Below are positions 18,961 to 29,024 of a stretch of DNA of 64,000 bases, in pieces. Location of the stretch: positions 744,001-808,000 of the forward strand of contig NC_012964.1 of NCBI RefSeq assembly GCF_000027005.1, in the 5' to 3' direction. The translations under genes were made by a program, and so were the position numbers. Position 1 is the stretch's first letter; the number at the start of each line of letters is the position of its first letter. The DNA comes from Komagataella phaffii GS115. Its lineage: Eukaryota > Ascomycota > Pichiomycetes > Pichiales > Pichiaceae. The notes below the pieces were generated by a model that was not told where the DNA came from, ran no database searches, and was given only the letters and a program-made list of their open reading frames with translations.

Positions 18961-20070
18961 TCAGTTATTGCGGGATCGACGGACTTGAGTCAAGGGTTTC
19001 AAATCATCTCCCAACATGCTCACCCTTTCCAACTTACTGAGAGCCTTAACACCCTTGGCAAAGACTAAAATGCATAATGTAGTTGATCCTCCGACTATGA
19101 TCCAAAACCAGTAATCGCTCTCTTCTACAAAGTTTTCCAAGTTCATACCGTAAAGAGACGCCACAAAAATCAAACCTCCGAAACTTAAAAGACCAATGGA
19201 AAACCGCAGACCTAGTAACATCAACTGATTTCGATTAGAATCCAAAATAATGTTGATGATCTCCTCGGTAGTTCTTACGTTGCTTAGGTAAGTCTCAACT
19301 CTCTGGACAATTTCATCACAGTGGGCCAGATAACTTTCTAGAAGCATTTCGACCTCCTGATGATCATGAAAGCTTCTTTTCTCTGATAGATATAATGCTG
19401 CCAGCTCGTCGTCTTGTTCTAACAACTCCTCCAGGAGGTTTCTTATAAGAGCCGCCTTTTGATGGAACTGCTTCAGTTTCTTTGATTGTACTAGTAGATA
19501 TCTCAGTTTTATCCTGTCAATGTGATCTTCCAGCTCCTTTAAAATTCCCTTGATAACCATGGTGTTCACTTTCATCTCACTTTGCAAATTGGAAACTACT
19601 GATATGAAGATTGCTTCCAATGCTCTTATTTCATAGGGTATGCCGGCCTCTTTAGTGGGAGTTTTCAACTTGGCAGCCAAATCGTTGAGAAACATGGTAT
19701 TTGTGTGAGAATTAGAAGGGCCTTGGTTGAACAAAATAACTCTATCAGAACGAATTAACGCTCTAATATGGAGAACATTGATTAATATGGAGCTTGGTCG
19801 AATTAAAATGGCTGGAACGATGTCATCGTATCCTTTATCTATCTTTCTCAGGTCTCTAGGCAGCAGTTCGTGTTTCAACAGCAGTTCATTTTTAAGTGTC
19901 CTTGAGGACACACTTGAAGCGTTGCCCGTAGCATCGTAGACCGTGCATCTTGTTATCGAACCGGAGTCAGTTTTCACGCCCAGTGATTTTGAGAGTAGAG
20001 TTTTGTTATATTCCTGAGTCAGTCTGCCACAACTATAGCTAAAGAGTCGTATCCTGTGTCGTATAAACAT
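18961..20070 (-). CDS. MRS2: Mitochondrial inner-membrane Mg2+ channel, MRS2/LPE10 family
   Basis: 369 residues. CorA-type magnesium channel: basic, Ser/Arg-rich N terminus suited to mitochondrial import, a long helical matrix domain (about 60-280), first transmembrane helix at about 286-306 ending in the pore signature YGMN (307-310), acidic loop LENFVEESD, and a second helix at about 322-340. A short basic tail follows. Somewhat shorter than Mrs2 (470) and Lpe10/Mfm1 (413). The sequence alone does not tell me which of the two paralogues it equals; the symbol is for the family. It lies 162 bp upstream of LEU4 on the same strand. Confidence 0.85.
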   Translation of the reverse strand: MFIRHRIRLFSYSCGRLTQEYNKTLLSKSLGVKTDSGSITRCTVYDATGNASSVSSRTLKNELLLKHELLPRDLRKIDKGYDDIVPAILIRPSSILINVLHIRALIRSDRVILFNQGPSNSHTNTMFLNDLAAKLKTPTKEAGIPYEIRALEAIFISVVSNLQSEMKVNTMVIKGILKELEDHIDRIKLRYLLVQSKKLKQFHQKAALIRNLLEELLEQDDELAALYLSEKRSFHDHQEVEMLLESYLAHCDEIVQRVETYLSNVRTTEEIINIILDSNRNQLMLLGLRFSIGLLSFGGLIFVASLYGMNLENFVEESDYWFWIIVGGSTTLCILVFAKGVKALSKLERVSMLGDDLKPLTQVRRSRNN

Positions 20071-20398
20071 GTATGGGTTGACGATTGATGTATGGATACG
20101 ATGCTCAAATGTAGGGGAAAAATAGTATCGATTTCAGTTCTCGGATCGGTACGCTCGGCAGCTACCGTTTTGGTCTGGTAACGTGGCAATTTTTACCCCA
20201 ATGGATAACTTAGTAAAGTTGAAAAGTTGTACTGTCCGATGAGACCTATTGCTATTTACTTAGCACGACAGGATGAAGAAATTTCACTCCCATTCGGCAA
20301 CCAGCTAATGTTTCATGCTCCGTAGACTTCAATATTTAATCTACAAACTATCGCGCGTAGCTTATTCCTAGAAACACGGTGCTCACAAAGATACAACA
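20071..20398. promoter_or_regulatory. Divergent MRS2/BUB1 promoter region
   Basis: 328 bp. Contains CGCGCG at 20352-20357, close to BUB1, and on the + strand a 5-codon leader ORF (ATG at 20308). I see no further gene and no upstream exon coding for a KEN box. Confidence 0.4.
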
Positions 20399-22474
20399 AT
20401 GAGTCAAGATGGTGTCACAGCCAGTCTTCCTGGTTGGTTCAGAGACCAGATATCGATGATCGATGAATTAGACGACCCATTAGAACCATACATCAACTAT
20501 TTGAAAGAATGTGAGAACTCCAATGTTCTCATTCAATTGCTTGAGGACGTTACCCGTAAGTTTAAGGATGACCAACTCTATAGCAACGACATCAGATATC
20601 TTAAACTGTGGTTACACTATATCAAGTTCTCAAATTCACCAAGAAAGATATTTTTGTACCTACATAAAAAGCAGATTGGAAGCAAACTTACCCTCTTCTA
20701 TGAGAGCTTTGCAAGATATCTAGAATCAGAAGGAGAAATTATACACGCTGATGAATTGTACCAGATGGCTATTTCAAACAACTCCAAACCTATAAATAGG
20801 TTGTTGAAAAGCTACACATTGTTCAAGAACCGGCATCAACAACTGAACGAAAGATCGCATCTTTTCTCTGAACCCACTCAAACCGCACATATATTTGTCA
20901 AGAACCCAAATTTGGAATATCCTGTACGAAAACTAATAACAAATAAAAATAAGAAAGACGAGCTGTTTGATTTCAATTTGGACTTGATCTACAGAGACAA
21001 TGAAGAGTTTTGTTTTGAAGAAATTCTAGCCATCTCCTACAACTTGTACGACTATACAGAGAATAATCCACAGAAAAATAAAGAGAATCAAAATCCAGCT
21101 TTTCTCCAACAGAAACTACAAGACAACCCAGAATTACCACTAGAGCCATCAGAGATCCGACAAGTTAGACATGATATTTTGCACAATAAAACCCTCATTA
21201 AACCGATAGCTATATCGAGTTCACCAGAACAAAGCCCAGCAAGCTCTCCATTTGTGGAAAATGTCGATTCCAGTATGGAAGACCAAGAGCCTTTGACACA
21301 GCCACTTATAGAAAAGATCACATTAAACCCAATGAGCCCCGATTTTCATTCAGAGCTACTAAAGAAATTAAACCCCCCATTGTCACACTACTCACGGATA
21401 TCAGTATACCCTAAACCTCTCAATAAACTATCCGTATTAACGTCAATATTCAGAGCTGACAAAAATAGAATGGTTTTGGGTAACAAGAACACAATGTTTC
21501 AGTTTGGAGAGAAAATGTACTGTATCACCAAACTGCTTGGAGAAGGTGGGTATGCTACCGTGTTTTTAGCTGAGAGTGATCTTGGGGAACTGGTTGCCAT
21601 TAAGGTACAAAATCCCGTAAGCTTATGGGAGTTTTACGTATTTAAAACTATAGAGAATCGGCTAGCAAGCTTAAATCCAAATGACAAGTTAGTCAAATCA
21701 TTTGTGCTTTGTCAGAGCTTCCAGGTGTACCAGGATGAAACCTATTTGATAATGGATTATCTTAATCAAGATACTTTACTGGAAGTTATCAATGTCTATC
21801 GAAGTTTGGGTAAATCTGGGGTTGATGAACAGTTAGTGCTATTCTTAACTATAGAACTGCTAACGTGTATAGAGTTCCTTCATGACATTGGAATAATTCA
21901 TGGAGATTTGAAACCAGACAATTGCATGGTTAGATTTGAAAAAATTGCTGACTCAAAGTGGAGTGAATTTTACGACGCAACAGGAAACAATGGCTGGTGT
22001 AAAAAGGGCATAACATTAATCGATTTTGGAAGATCAATTGATATGACACTATTTCCGAACAAAGGGGAAAATGTTAACTTTTTATGTAACTGGAAAGTAG
22101 ATGAACAAGATTGCCCTGAGATGCGAAACGGAGAACCATGGACCTATCAAGCGGATTACTTTGGTTTGGCATCAATCGTTCATTTTCTACTTTTCGGTAA
22201 GTCAATCACACTTCGTAAGGATGAGAATGGAAACTACCGGATTAACGAGTCGTTCAAACGATATTGGCAGGTTGATCTTTGGAATGAATTCTTTTTTGAC
22301 TTGCTCAACTCGACAAAAGTTGGTACGAGAGTCCTTCCCAATAATGACATTCTCTCCAAAAATAAGATCAAATTGTGTCATTGGTTGACCCATCACTCTC
22401 AAGGATTGAAGAAATCAATCAGTGACTTGGAACTTATATACAGAGAAAGGTCTAAGAAGGTTTTTAAAAGATGA
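20399..22474 (+). CDS. BUB1: Spindle checkpoint kinase BUB1 (undivided BUB1/MAD3 type)
   Basis: 691 residues, shorter than S. cerevisiae Bub1 (1021). The N-terminal Mad3/Bub1 TPR-like domain (about 12-150) includes DPLEPYINYLKECE and DIRYLKLWLHYI. A GLEBS-type Bub3-binding motif EEFCFEEILAISYNLY is at 202-217, then KEN at 228-230. The C-terminal kinase domain (about 370-691) has glycine loop GEGGYATVF (381-389), Lys402, HGDLKPDN (501-508) and DFG (542-544), so it looks catalytically intact. Kinase plus KEN box in one gene is expected of lineages that did not split BUB1 and MAD3. The N-terminal KEN box normally found before the TPR is not seen. Confidence 0.92.
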   Translation: MSQDGVTASLPGWFRDQISMIDELDDPLEPYINYLKECENSNVLIQLLEDVTRKFKDDQLYSNDIRYLKLWLHYIKFSNSPRKIFLYLHKKQIGSKLTLFYESFARYLESEGEIIHADELYQMAISNNSKPINRLLKSYTLFKNRHQQLNERSHLFSEPTQTAHIFVKNPNLEYPVRKLITNKNKKDELFDFNLDLIYRDNEEFCFEEILAISYNLYDYTENNPQKNKENQNPAFLQQKLQDNPELPLEPSEIRQVRHDILHNKTLIKPIAISSSPEQSPASSPFVENVDSSMEDQEPLTQPLIEKITLNPMSPDFHSELLKKLNPPLSHYSRISVYPKPLNKLSVLTSIFRADKNRMVLGNKNTMFQFGEKMYCITKLLGEGGYATVFLAESDLGELVAIKVQNPVSLWEFYVFKTIENRLASLNPNDKLVKSFVLCQSFQVYQDETYLIMDYLNQDTLLEVINVYRSLGKSGVDEQLVLFLTIELLTCIEFLHDIGIIHGDLKPDNCMVRFEKIADSKWSEFYDATGNNGWCKKGITLIDFGRSIDMTLFPNKGENVNFLCNWKVDEQDCPEMRNGEPWTYQADYFGLASIVHFLLFGKSITLRKDENGNYRINESFKRYWQVDLWNEFFFDLLNSTKVGTRVLPNNDILSKNKIKLCHWLTHHSQGLKKSISDLELIYRERSKKVFKR

Positions 22475-22514
22475 ACAGCTTTTCATAGCAGCAGTTATTT
22501 TACACCAATAGAGA

Positions 22515-24335
22515 TCAATCAGCTTTCTTTTTTTGGAACTTTGCAGATATCCTTGCGATTAAGCGTCTTAGTCTGAGTTTCGGACTATTTTGCTGATAGT
22601 AATATTCCGCTTGTTCCTCGGTAACAACTCGTTTCACAATTAGGTTGAAAATGCCACCAAATGCTAAGGCCATGACAGTAGACGTGAGTATAATGACATT
22701 GTAAGGCATACTGAAGTCTGGAGTGGGCAAAGTGAGAAGTGCTGGTGTGGTCCTGGCTTCATAAATGACTTTATTAAATTTGTCAACCACTGTCACGATA
22801 GCTGGTTCTATTTCGAATCCATGGTTGGCATCAGGAGGATACTCAGCATATTTCAACATTAATTTGTCAAACTTGTAAGCTAAACGCATTGAAAAGTTGG
22901 GAGGCAATACCAATTTAAGCTCTAAATGCGAGGGTCGGACTCTATCAATCATGGGTTCATAGTAAAACTCTGGAAGATATGAAACAATCGAACGATCTGT
23001 GATCGGGATGACGAAAGATTCCCCACTTGTATTATTCGTTAAAGTCATCTTCAACGTGTGGAGATATGTTTTCATATACCATGGGGTACTTTGATAGTAT
23101 ACAAAGTTCACCTCCTCTGAATCGGAAGGATTTCTGAAGTCAATACGCAGTCCTCCAGAATCCTGCGAGTAGCCTGTGAGGGATCTTGAAACAACAAGAG
23201 GTGGTTCCTTTAGTGGTAAAGTAATATCAGAACGGTCTGTCTTCAGCTCAATATTCAGAGTATCTGTGCCACTTATCTCGTAGCATGGCTCTTGTACCTC
23301 AGAATAGGCAAATACTGAGTCATAATCGTTAACTTTTGCCAGGACTTTCCATACTTCAGGAACAGTATGAGCACATACCCTAGATTTCTCCGTAGTGACG
23401 GTATTCTCACCGTTGATTATGTTTCCAAAAATCTCACGCATATCGATTTTAATATCAGTAGAATCAACTAAGGGGAAGCAGTAGTATGCATCATGTTTCT
23501 TAGTTCTGTCGCACCTAAGCTCGTTGCCCGGGGTCGGAACAGGCAATGGATCCCTAAGTTTAGAGAGGACTCTCTTGGTATTGACTATCATATGAATATT
23601 CTGTTTCAAATCATAATGACAGTTGAGCTCATCATCACAGTTTGTTTCCACATCTATAGACATACTGTTCCATTGAGAGTCGTACACTTTGTGGCCATTG
23701 AGTAACGAAGAGAGACCATTTTTCCCCTTGGAAGGAAGTAAATCTAAAAATGGAGTTAAGTTTTCTGTGCAAACTGGTTCTCTAGGCAGAGCACTTCTGA
23801 ATAAAAAGAGATCACCTTCTGTAGGCAATTCGTTAATAAAGTTGGAAGTCGGCTGGAGACTATATACAGGGTTGGTAGTAATGACATTGTCAATAAAGTT
23901 CAAACTGGCACAGAATAAACCAGACAAAGAGTTTACCAAATGAATCCATTCACCTTCGGCTTCAGTCTTATTGTCTGCTTCAATTACTGCCCAAACCTCA
24001 ACTCCGGTTCCACCAGATTGACTTCCATTTTGAGGCAAGCTCCCCCATAGTTCGGAGTCCCACCAGCCTTGAGAAAAACGTAGGTGTAATTCACGGGTTT
24101 TTGTATCTTCTAAAATTGGGCCCAATGATTTAGGAAACACTGTATAATGACTGTAAGTTGATGATGTGTCATACCAGTTAACAGTATCGGACTTTATTTC
24201 AAAATTAAAAGAAGCAAGTAAGTTGTTCTTCGGCAATGGAGTAAAGTCTAATCTTTCCTTAAAGGAGCCCTTCTGATTACAAAAAACCAGACTGAATTGG
24301 GAAACAATCAGCCAAAAGCCCCAGTTTCGAAGCAT
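22515..24335 (-). CDS. GPI16: GPI transamidase subunit GPI16
   Basis: 606 residues from the ATG at 24335 (two codons inside the open frame, which begins at TTG). Signal peptide at the N terminus (WGFWLIVSQFSLVFC), a large lumenal domain with several cysteines and N-glycosylation sites, and one transmembrane helix at about 540-562 followed by a short basic tail. Runs such as LHLRFSQGWWDSELWGSLPQNG and STPWYMKTYLHTL are family signatures (PIG-T in animals). Gpi16 is a core subunit of the ER complex that attaches GPI anchors to proteins, linked by disulfide to the catalytic subunit Gpi8. Length equals the yeast protein (610). Divergent from HSH155. Confidence 0.95.
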   Translation of the reverse strand: MLRNWGFWLIVSQFSLVFCNQKGSFKERLDFTPLPKNNLLASFNFEIKSDTVNWYDTSSTYSHYTVFPKSLGPILEDTKTRELHLRFSQGWWDSELWGSLPQNGSQSGGTGVEVWAVIEADNKTEAEGEWIHLVNSLSGLFCASLNFIDNVITTNPVYSLQPTSNFINELPTEGDLFLFRSALPREPVCTENLTPFLDLLPSKGKNGLSSLLNGHKVYDSQWNSMSIDVETNCDDELNCHYDLKQNIHMIVNTKRVLSKLRDPLPVPTPGNELRCDRTKKHDAYYCFPLVDSTDIKIDMREIFGNIINGENTVTTEKSRVCAHTVPEVWKVLAKVNDYDSVFAYSEVQEPCYEISGTDTLNIELKTDRSDITLPLKEPPLVVSRSLTGYSQDSGGLRIDFRNPSDSEEVNFVYYQSTPWYMKTYLHTLKMTLTNNTSGESFVIPITDRSIVSYLPEFYYEPMIDRVRPSHLELKLVLPPNFSMRLAYKFDKLMLKYAEYPPDANHGFEIEPAIVTVVDKFNKVIYEARTTPALLTLPTPDFSMPYNVIILTSTVMALAFGGIFNLIVKRVVTEEQAEYYYQQNSPKLRLRRLIARISAKFQKKKAD

Positions 24336-24522
24336 TGCCAATAGTGTGTTGGTGGATGTTTCTCAGATCTGTTCTTCCGCAGGCTTGCGCGGGTGGAAAA
24401 CTCTGCTGGAAGGATCCTACCAGCGGCGATGAGATAGCTTCGCTATCAAACCGTCCTTTCCTCGCGCAGTTTGAAAAGTTAAACTATCTTGCCCTAAATT
24501 CATCAGTTATTCAATAGGCTCA

Positions 24523-27500
24523 ATGTCTCACCATAATGACTCTGGATTGATACCCTTTGATCCAAAAGGTTCTAATGGGGTTCAGGCTGCTCCTCAGTAT
24601 ACCATTCCTAAAGAATATGAAGAAGAAATGATAGATAACGCTGAGGATATTGACCCGCTCGAGGGAAGTATTGTGAGTTCCAAACCCAAGGAATCAGACT
24701 ATCATAAAAGGAAGTACGATAATCTGATGAATATTAATCTTACACAACAAGAAAGAACTTACAAGGATCGTATGAAAGAAAGACAACTTGATCGACAGGA
24801 GGAAGATATTCAAAAGCTATTAAAACAAAAACAGGAACAGGCAGATCAAAAGTTCAACGATGCAAAGCCAGAAAATCAACCAACCAGAAAAAGGAAAAAG
24901 AGATGGGATGTAAAGTCTTCCGAAGGAGACTCTGTTACGGTCAACATATTGCCGGTTATAAATGGCATCGAGTTGAACAATTCTATTCTTGATAAAATTT
25001 TACCAAATGGATATACGATAGTGGAACCGCCTCTTAGTTACAAGCCTCTGAATGACCTGCCACCAGATTATAAACAAGAAGATCAAGGATATTTACTACC
25101 TGAGGAAAGCACATTAGCATTGGAGAATAAGGCGGTAGAAACTGCTCAAGAGTTGGCTATCGAGAACTTAGGAGAGAAGGAGAAGAAGGTTCACACTCTC
25201 ATCTCAAATATAATAGAAGGGGCTAGCAACATGAGAAAACCAGCTTTAAGGCAACTGACAGAAAATGCCCGTACTTTTGGTGCCCAGGCTATTTTTGATC
25301 AACTACTTCCTCTATTCATGAAACGAAATTTGGATGAACATCAAAGACATTTACTTGTAAAGATTGTAGGTAGAGTTCTTTACCAATTGGATGACTTGAT
25401 AAGGCCTTATACTTATAAAATATTGGTTGTGATAATGCCATTGTTGATTGATGAGGATTACTATACGAGAATTGAAGGAAGAGAGATTGTTGCGAATCTC
25501 AGTAAAGCAGCTGGACTGGCTCATATGATTTCAACCTTACGACCAGATATAGATCACTCTGATGAGTACGTTAGAAATACTGTATCTAGAACGTTTGCGG
25601 TGATGTCGTGTGCTTTGGGAATACCGGTAGTTCTACCCTTTCTAAAAGCTGTGTGTAACTCGAAAAAGTCCTGGCAGGCAAGACACACAGGAATGAAAAT
25701 TGTACAGCAAATAGCAATCCTTGCAGGATCAGGAGTATTACCTCATTTGAATGGTTTGGTAGCGGCTATTAGCAAAGGTCTTTCAGATGAACATGTTCAT
25801 GTGAGAACGATTGCAGCACAGGCAGCTTCAGCCTTGGCTGAATCATCAGCTCCTTATGGAGCAGAAAGCTTTCAACAGATTCTAGATGAGCTTTATAAAG
25901 GAATCAGAAGACATAGGGGGAAAGGACTGGCTGCCTTTTTAAAGGCAATAGGGTATATCATACCGCTATTGGACCCTGATTATGCCGATTACTATGCCAA
26001 AATGGTTTTCAAGGTTCTAATCAGAGAATTTGAATCACCAGACGAAGAAATGAAAAGAACGTGTCTCAAAGTGCTTCAGCAGTGTTGTGACACTGAAGGT
26101 ATTGAGAAACAGTACTTAATTATTGAAGTTATAGGCAGTTTCTTCAAAAGCTTTTGGAACAGAAGAACTGCTTTGGATCGACGAACTGCAAAGCTGTGTT
26201 GTGAGACAACATTCCATCTCTCCAAGAGAGTCGGTGCAGGATTGGTTCTGGATAATATTCTGGTGCACTTAAAGGATGAATCAGAGCCATTTCGTAGAAT
26301 GACTGCAGAAACCTGCTACAAGGTTGTTCAGTCATACGGAACTGCGGAATTATCTGACAAATCAGTCGATCAGTTGTTAGATGGTATTTTAATTGCTTTC
26401 CAGGAGCAAGTTATTCAAGACAATGTTATTCTGAAAAGTTTTTCAGTCATCATAAGTTCGTTGGGACTGAGAATAGGTGTCCATTTACCCTCAATAGTGA
26501 GTATCATCTTGTATCGACTGAAAAATAGAGAACCGGAACCTCGAAGGCAAGCAGCTTCGTTGATCACGGTTGTGGCGCCAGTAATAAAGAAATGTGGGAA
26601 TGAGGATATGCTGCTCAAGCTTGGCTCTGTTATCTATGAGTCTTTGGGTGAGGTGTACCCAGATGTTCTCGCATCCATTTTGGAAGCGATGAAAGCGGTG
26701 ATTGCAGTAGTTGGGGTTGAAAGCATGAATCCACCTATGAGCCAAATTTTGCCAACCTTGTCTCCAATTTTGAGAAATAGAAATGAAATGGTTCAAGAGA
26801 CAGCAATTGGCCTCATAGGAATGATAGCTCAAAGAGCACCAGAGTATGTTAACGCCAGAGAGTGGATGAGAATTTGTTTTTCTCTCGTCGAAATGGTCAA
26901 ATCTCAAAGGAAAAGTATAAGAAAGGCTGCCAATAGGACCGTGGGATACATAGCCGTGGCCATTGGCCCTCAAGATGTCCTTGTCACTTTGCTGAATAAT
27001 CTGAGAGTTCAAGATCGACAATTAAGGGTGTGCACGGCTGTTGCTATTGGTATTGTGGCAGAAAGTTGCGCACCATTTACAGTGTTGCCAGCCTTAATGA
27101 ATGAATATCAAACCGTTGAAAACAATGTTCAAAATGGTGTTTTGAAGGCTTTGGCATTCATGTTCGAATCGATTGGGTCCATGGGAAAGGATTATATATA
27201 TGCTACGCTTCCATTAATTGAAGACGCATTGACGGACAGAGATTTGGTGCATCGTCAGACTGCAGCGAACGTAGTCAAGCATATGGCATTGAATAACGTT
27301 GGATTTGGGCTGGAGGATGCTTTCATACATTTTCTTAATTTGCTGTGGCCCAATATTTTCGAAACTTCCCCACACGTTATTGCTAGAATACTAGAGGGTA
27401 TTGAAGGTTGTCGAAACGTAATTGGGTGCGGAATAGTGATGAATTACACGTTAACTGGACTTTTCCACCCTGCACGTAAAGTTAGAGACTCCTATTGGAA

Positions 27501-27636
27501 AGTTTACAACCCAATGTACGTGCAAAGTTGTGACAGCATGGTTCCATACTATCCTGATTTCAAAGATCAAATTCTTACTAAAGACACTGAGCAAGTTACA
27601 CCGACTGTAATTGAAGAGCTCGATATATGGGTATAG
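24523..27636 (+). CDS. HSH155: U2 snRNP SF3b subunit HSH155 (SF3B1)
   Basis: 1037 residues. N-terminal charged region with an RWDV-type U2AF-ligand motif (KKRKKRWDV interrupted by one residue, about 123-130), then about 800 residues of HEAT repeats highly conserved with human SF3B1, for example HRGKGLAAFLKAIGY and the C-terminal LFHPARKVRDSYWKVYN. It holds the branch-site adenosine in the U2 snRNP during spliceosome assembly. The residue matching the human cancer hotspot Lys700 is His426 (DEHVHVRTI), as in S. cerevisiae Hsh155. The N-terminal part is shorter than in animals. The window itself contains at least seven introns with TACTAAC-like branch sites for it to serve. Confidence 0.97.
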   Translation: MSHHNDSGLIPFDPKGSNGVQAAPQYTIPKEYEEEMIDNAEDIDPLEGSIVSSKPKESDYHKRKYDNLMNINLTQQERTYKDRMKERQLDRQEEDIQKLLKQKQEQADQKFNDAKPENQPTRKRKKRWDVKSSEGDSVTVNILPVINGIELNNSILDKILPNGYTIVEPPLSYKPLNDLPPDYKQEDQGYLLPEESTLALENKAVETAQELAIENLGEKEKKVHTLISNIIEGASNMRKPALRQLTENARTFGAQAIFDQLLPLFMKRNLDEHQRHLLVKIVGRVLYQLDDLIRPYTYKILVVIMPLLIDEDYYTRIEGREIVANLSKAAGLAHMISTLRPDIDHSDEYVRNTVSRTFAVMSCALGIPVVLPFLKAVCNSKKSWQARHTGMKIVQQIAILAGSGVLPHLNGLVAAISKGLSDEHVHVRTIAAQAASALAESSAPYGAESFQQILDELYKGIRRHRGKGLAAFLKAIGYIIPLLDPDYADYYAKMVFKVLIREFESPDEEMKRTCLKVLQQCCDTEGIEKQYLIIEVIGSFFKSFWNRRTALDRRTAKLCCETTFHLSKRVGAGLVLDNILVHLKDESEPFRRMTAETCYKVVQSYGTAELSDKSVDQLLDGILIAFQEQVIQDNVILKSFSVIISSLGLRIGVHLPSIVSIILYRLKNREPEPRRQAASLITVVAPVIKKCGNEDMLLKLGSVIYESLGEVYPDVLASILEAMKAVIAVVGVESMNPPMSQILPTLSPILRNRNEMVQETAIGLIGMIAQRAPEYVNAREWMRICFSLVEMVKSQRKSIRKAANRTVGYIAVAIGPQDVLVTLLNNLRVQDRQLRVCTAVAIGIVAESCAPFTVLPALMNEYQTVENNVQNGVLKALAFMFESIGSMGKDYIYATLPLIEDALTDRDLVHRQTAANVVKHMALNNVGFGLEDAFIHFLNLLWPNIFETSPHVIARILEGIEGCRNVIGCGIVMNYTLTGLFHPARKVRDSYWKVYNPMYVQSCDSMVPYYPDFKDQILTKDTEQVTPTVIEELDIWV

Positions 27637-27923
27637 TATTTGTATGAACACTCATCTTTTAATAATAATCATAATTGAATGGTCATTGATGAGACTCTGA
27701 ATTGGACTGGTTAAAGTGAGACTCGTCTCCTCCTATGATATCTCGCGATTCGTTTAGACTTGCCTATGAAATTAAAGAGAGACAACAAAAAAAAGAGCCT
27801 CTACCCTAAATCTCTCAGCTATTCCATTGAATCGGTCTTGTGACTAGTACGAACATTGATTGCGACTTAACAGAAACCTCCAATCACGTTTCTCGCTTGT
27901 TGTATTTTTTCCCCTTAAAATCA

Positions 27924-29024
27924 ATGAAACTCAAAGGAGGCGATGGGGCCCAAAACCCCAGCCAGCCGACTGCCGGTCCACGATATTCGTTTATCACAAA
28001 GGAGAATGTTACTCCTATATCTGGGGCATTGGCTGGGTTAATAGCTGGAATTGCTGTCTGTCCACTGGATGTAGCCAAAACAAGACTGCAAGCCCAAGGA
28101 GCTTTTCTGCAGAGTAAGAATGTTGACCACAAACTTCATCAGGTGTTCGAAAACAAAAGATATCAGGGATTAGTGCAAACAATAAAAACAATAACGAGGG
28201 AGGAAGGTATTAGGGGACTTTATAGAGGTCTGGTTCCAATATCGATAGGATATTTGCCTACTTGGATGATATATTTTACCATGTACGAAACTTGTCAAAA
28301 GTTTTTGGATAGAACATCATTTATTTCACAGGGTAATAATCTTTCTTATTTTATTTCTGCCATTGGTGCTGGACTAGCTTCATCAACTTTAACTAACCCG
28401 ATTTGGGTGGTCAAAACCAGATTAATGTTGCAAACAGGATCAGGCAGCACTATTTATGACCGATTTGATGGGAAACATGGGATTAACGACATGATCGAAG
28501 ATAAACTAAAACACAGTTACTATAAAGGCACAATAGACGCCTTCCGCAAAATGTTCAAGGAGGAAGGTATACTGTCTTTCTATTCCGGTCTACTTCCATC
28601 TTACTTCGGACTTATCCATGTTGCGATTCACTTCCCATTATACGAAAATTTTAAGATAATATTCAACTGTACTCAGAAGGATATCAATGAAGCGAGAAAG
28701 AACAATGTCAATGGAAGTTTGCCCAAATCAATTGTGTTCAAACTTGCATTTGTGTCCTGTGCATCCAAGATGTTCGCCAGTGCAATAACCTATCCGCACG
28801 AGATTCTACGAACAAGACTTCAAATTGATGGTCATGACCTAGGTAGGAAGAAGTCAGGACTCATAAAGACTATAAAGAGCATATATTTGAAGGAAGGTAT
28901 TCGTGGGTTCTATTCTGGTTTCGTCATTAATTTAACCAGAACCTTACCCTCCAGTGCAGTGACGCTAGTCTCTTTTGAGTACATTAAGAACTACCTTGAC
29001 AAGATTGCTTCTCCCGCCCTATAG
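27924..29024 (+). CDS. YIA6: Mitochondrial NAD+ carrier YIA6/YEA6
   Basis: 366 residues from the ATG at 27924 (open frame begins earlier at GTG). Six-helix mitochondrial carrier with three repeats bearing PLDVAKTR, PIWVVKTR and PHEILRTR signatures. The tryptophan in the second signature is typical of the NAD+/folate/pyrimidine-nucleotide branch, and ISIGYLPTWMIYFTMYE is a hallmark of Ndt1/Ndt2. It imports NAD+ into the matrix. The next gene is EPS1, as beside YIA6 (YIL006W, YIL005W) in S. cerevisiae; YEA6 (YEL006W) is its duplicate there. Confidence 0.9.
   Translation: MKLKGGDGAQNPSQPTAGPRYSFITKENVTPISGALAGLIAGIAVCPLDVAKTRLQAQGAFLQSKNVDHKLHQVFENKRYQGLVQTIKTITREEGIRGLYRGLVPISIGYLPTWMIYFTMYETCQKFLDRTSFISQGNNLSYFISAIGAGLASSTLTNPIWVVKTRLMLQTGSGSTIYDRFDGKHGINDMIEDKLKHSYYKGTIDAFRKMFKEEGILSFYSGLLPSYFGLIHVAIHFPLYENFKIIFNCTQKDINEARKNNVNGSLPKSIVFKLAFVSCASKMFASAITYPHEILRTRLQIDGHDLGRKKSGLIKTIKSIYLKEGIRGFYSGFVINLTRTLPSSAVTLVSFEYIKNYLDKIASPAL

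Noticed and set aside
26491..27021. 176-codon antisense ORF within HSH155
   Set aside because: Lies wholly inside a strongly conserved coding region on the other strand; its sequence is a shadow.
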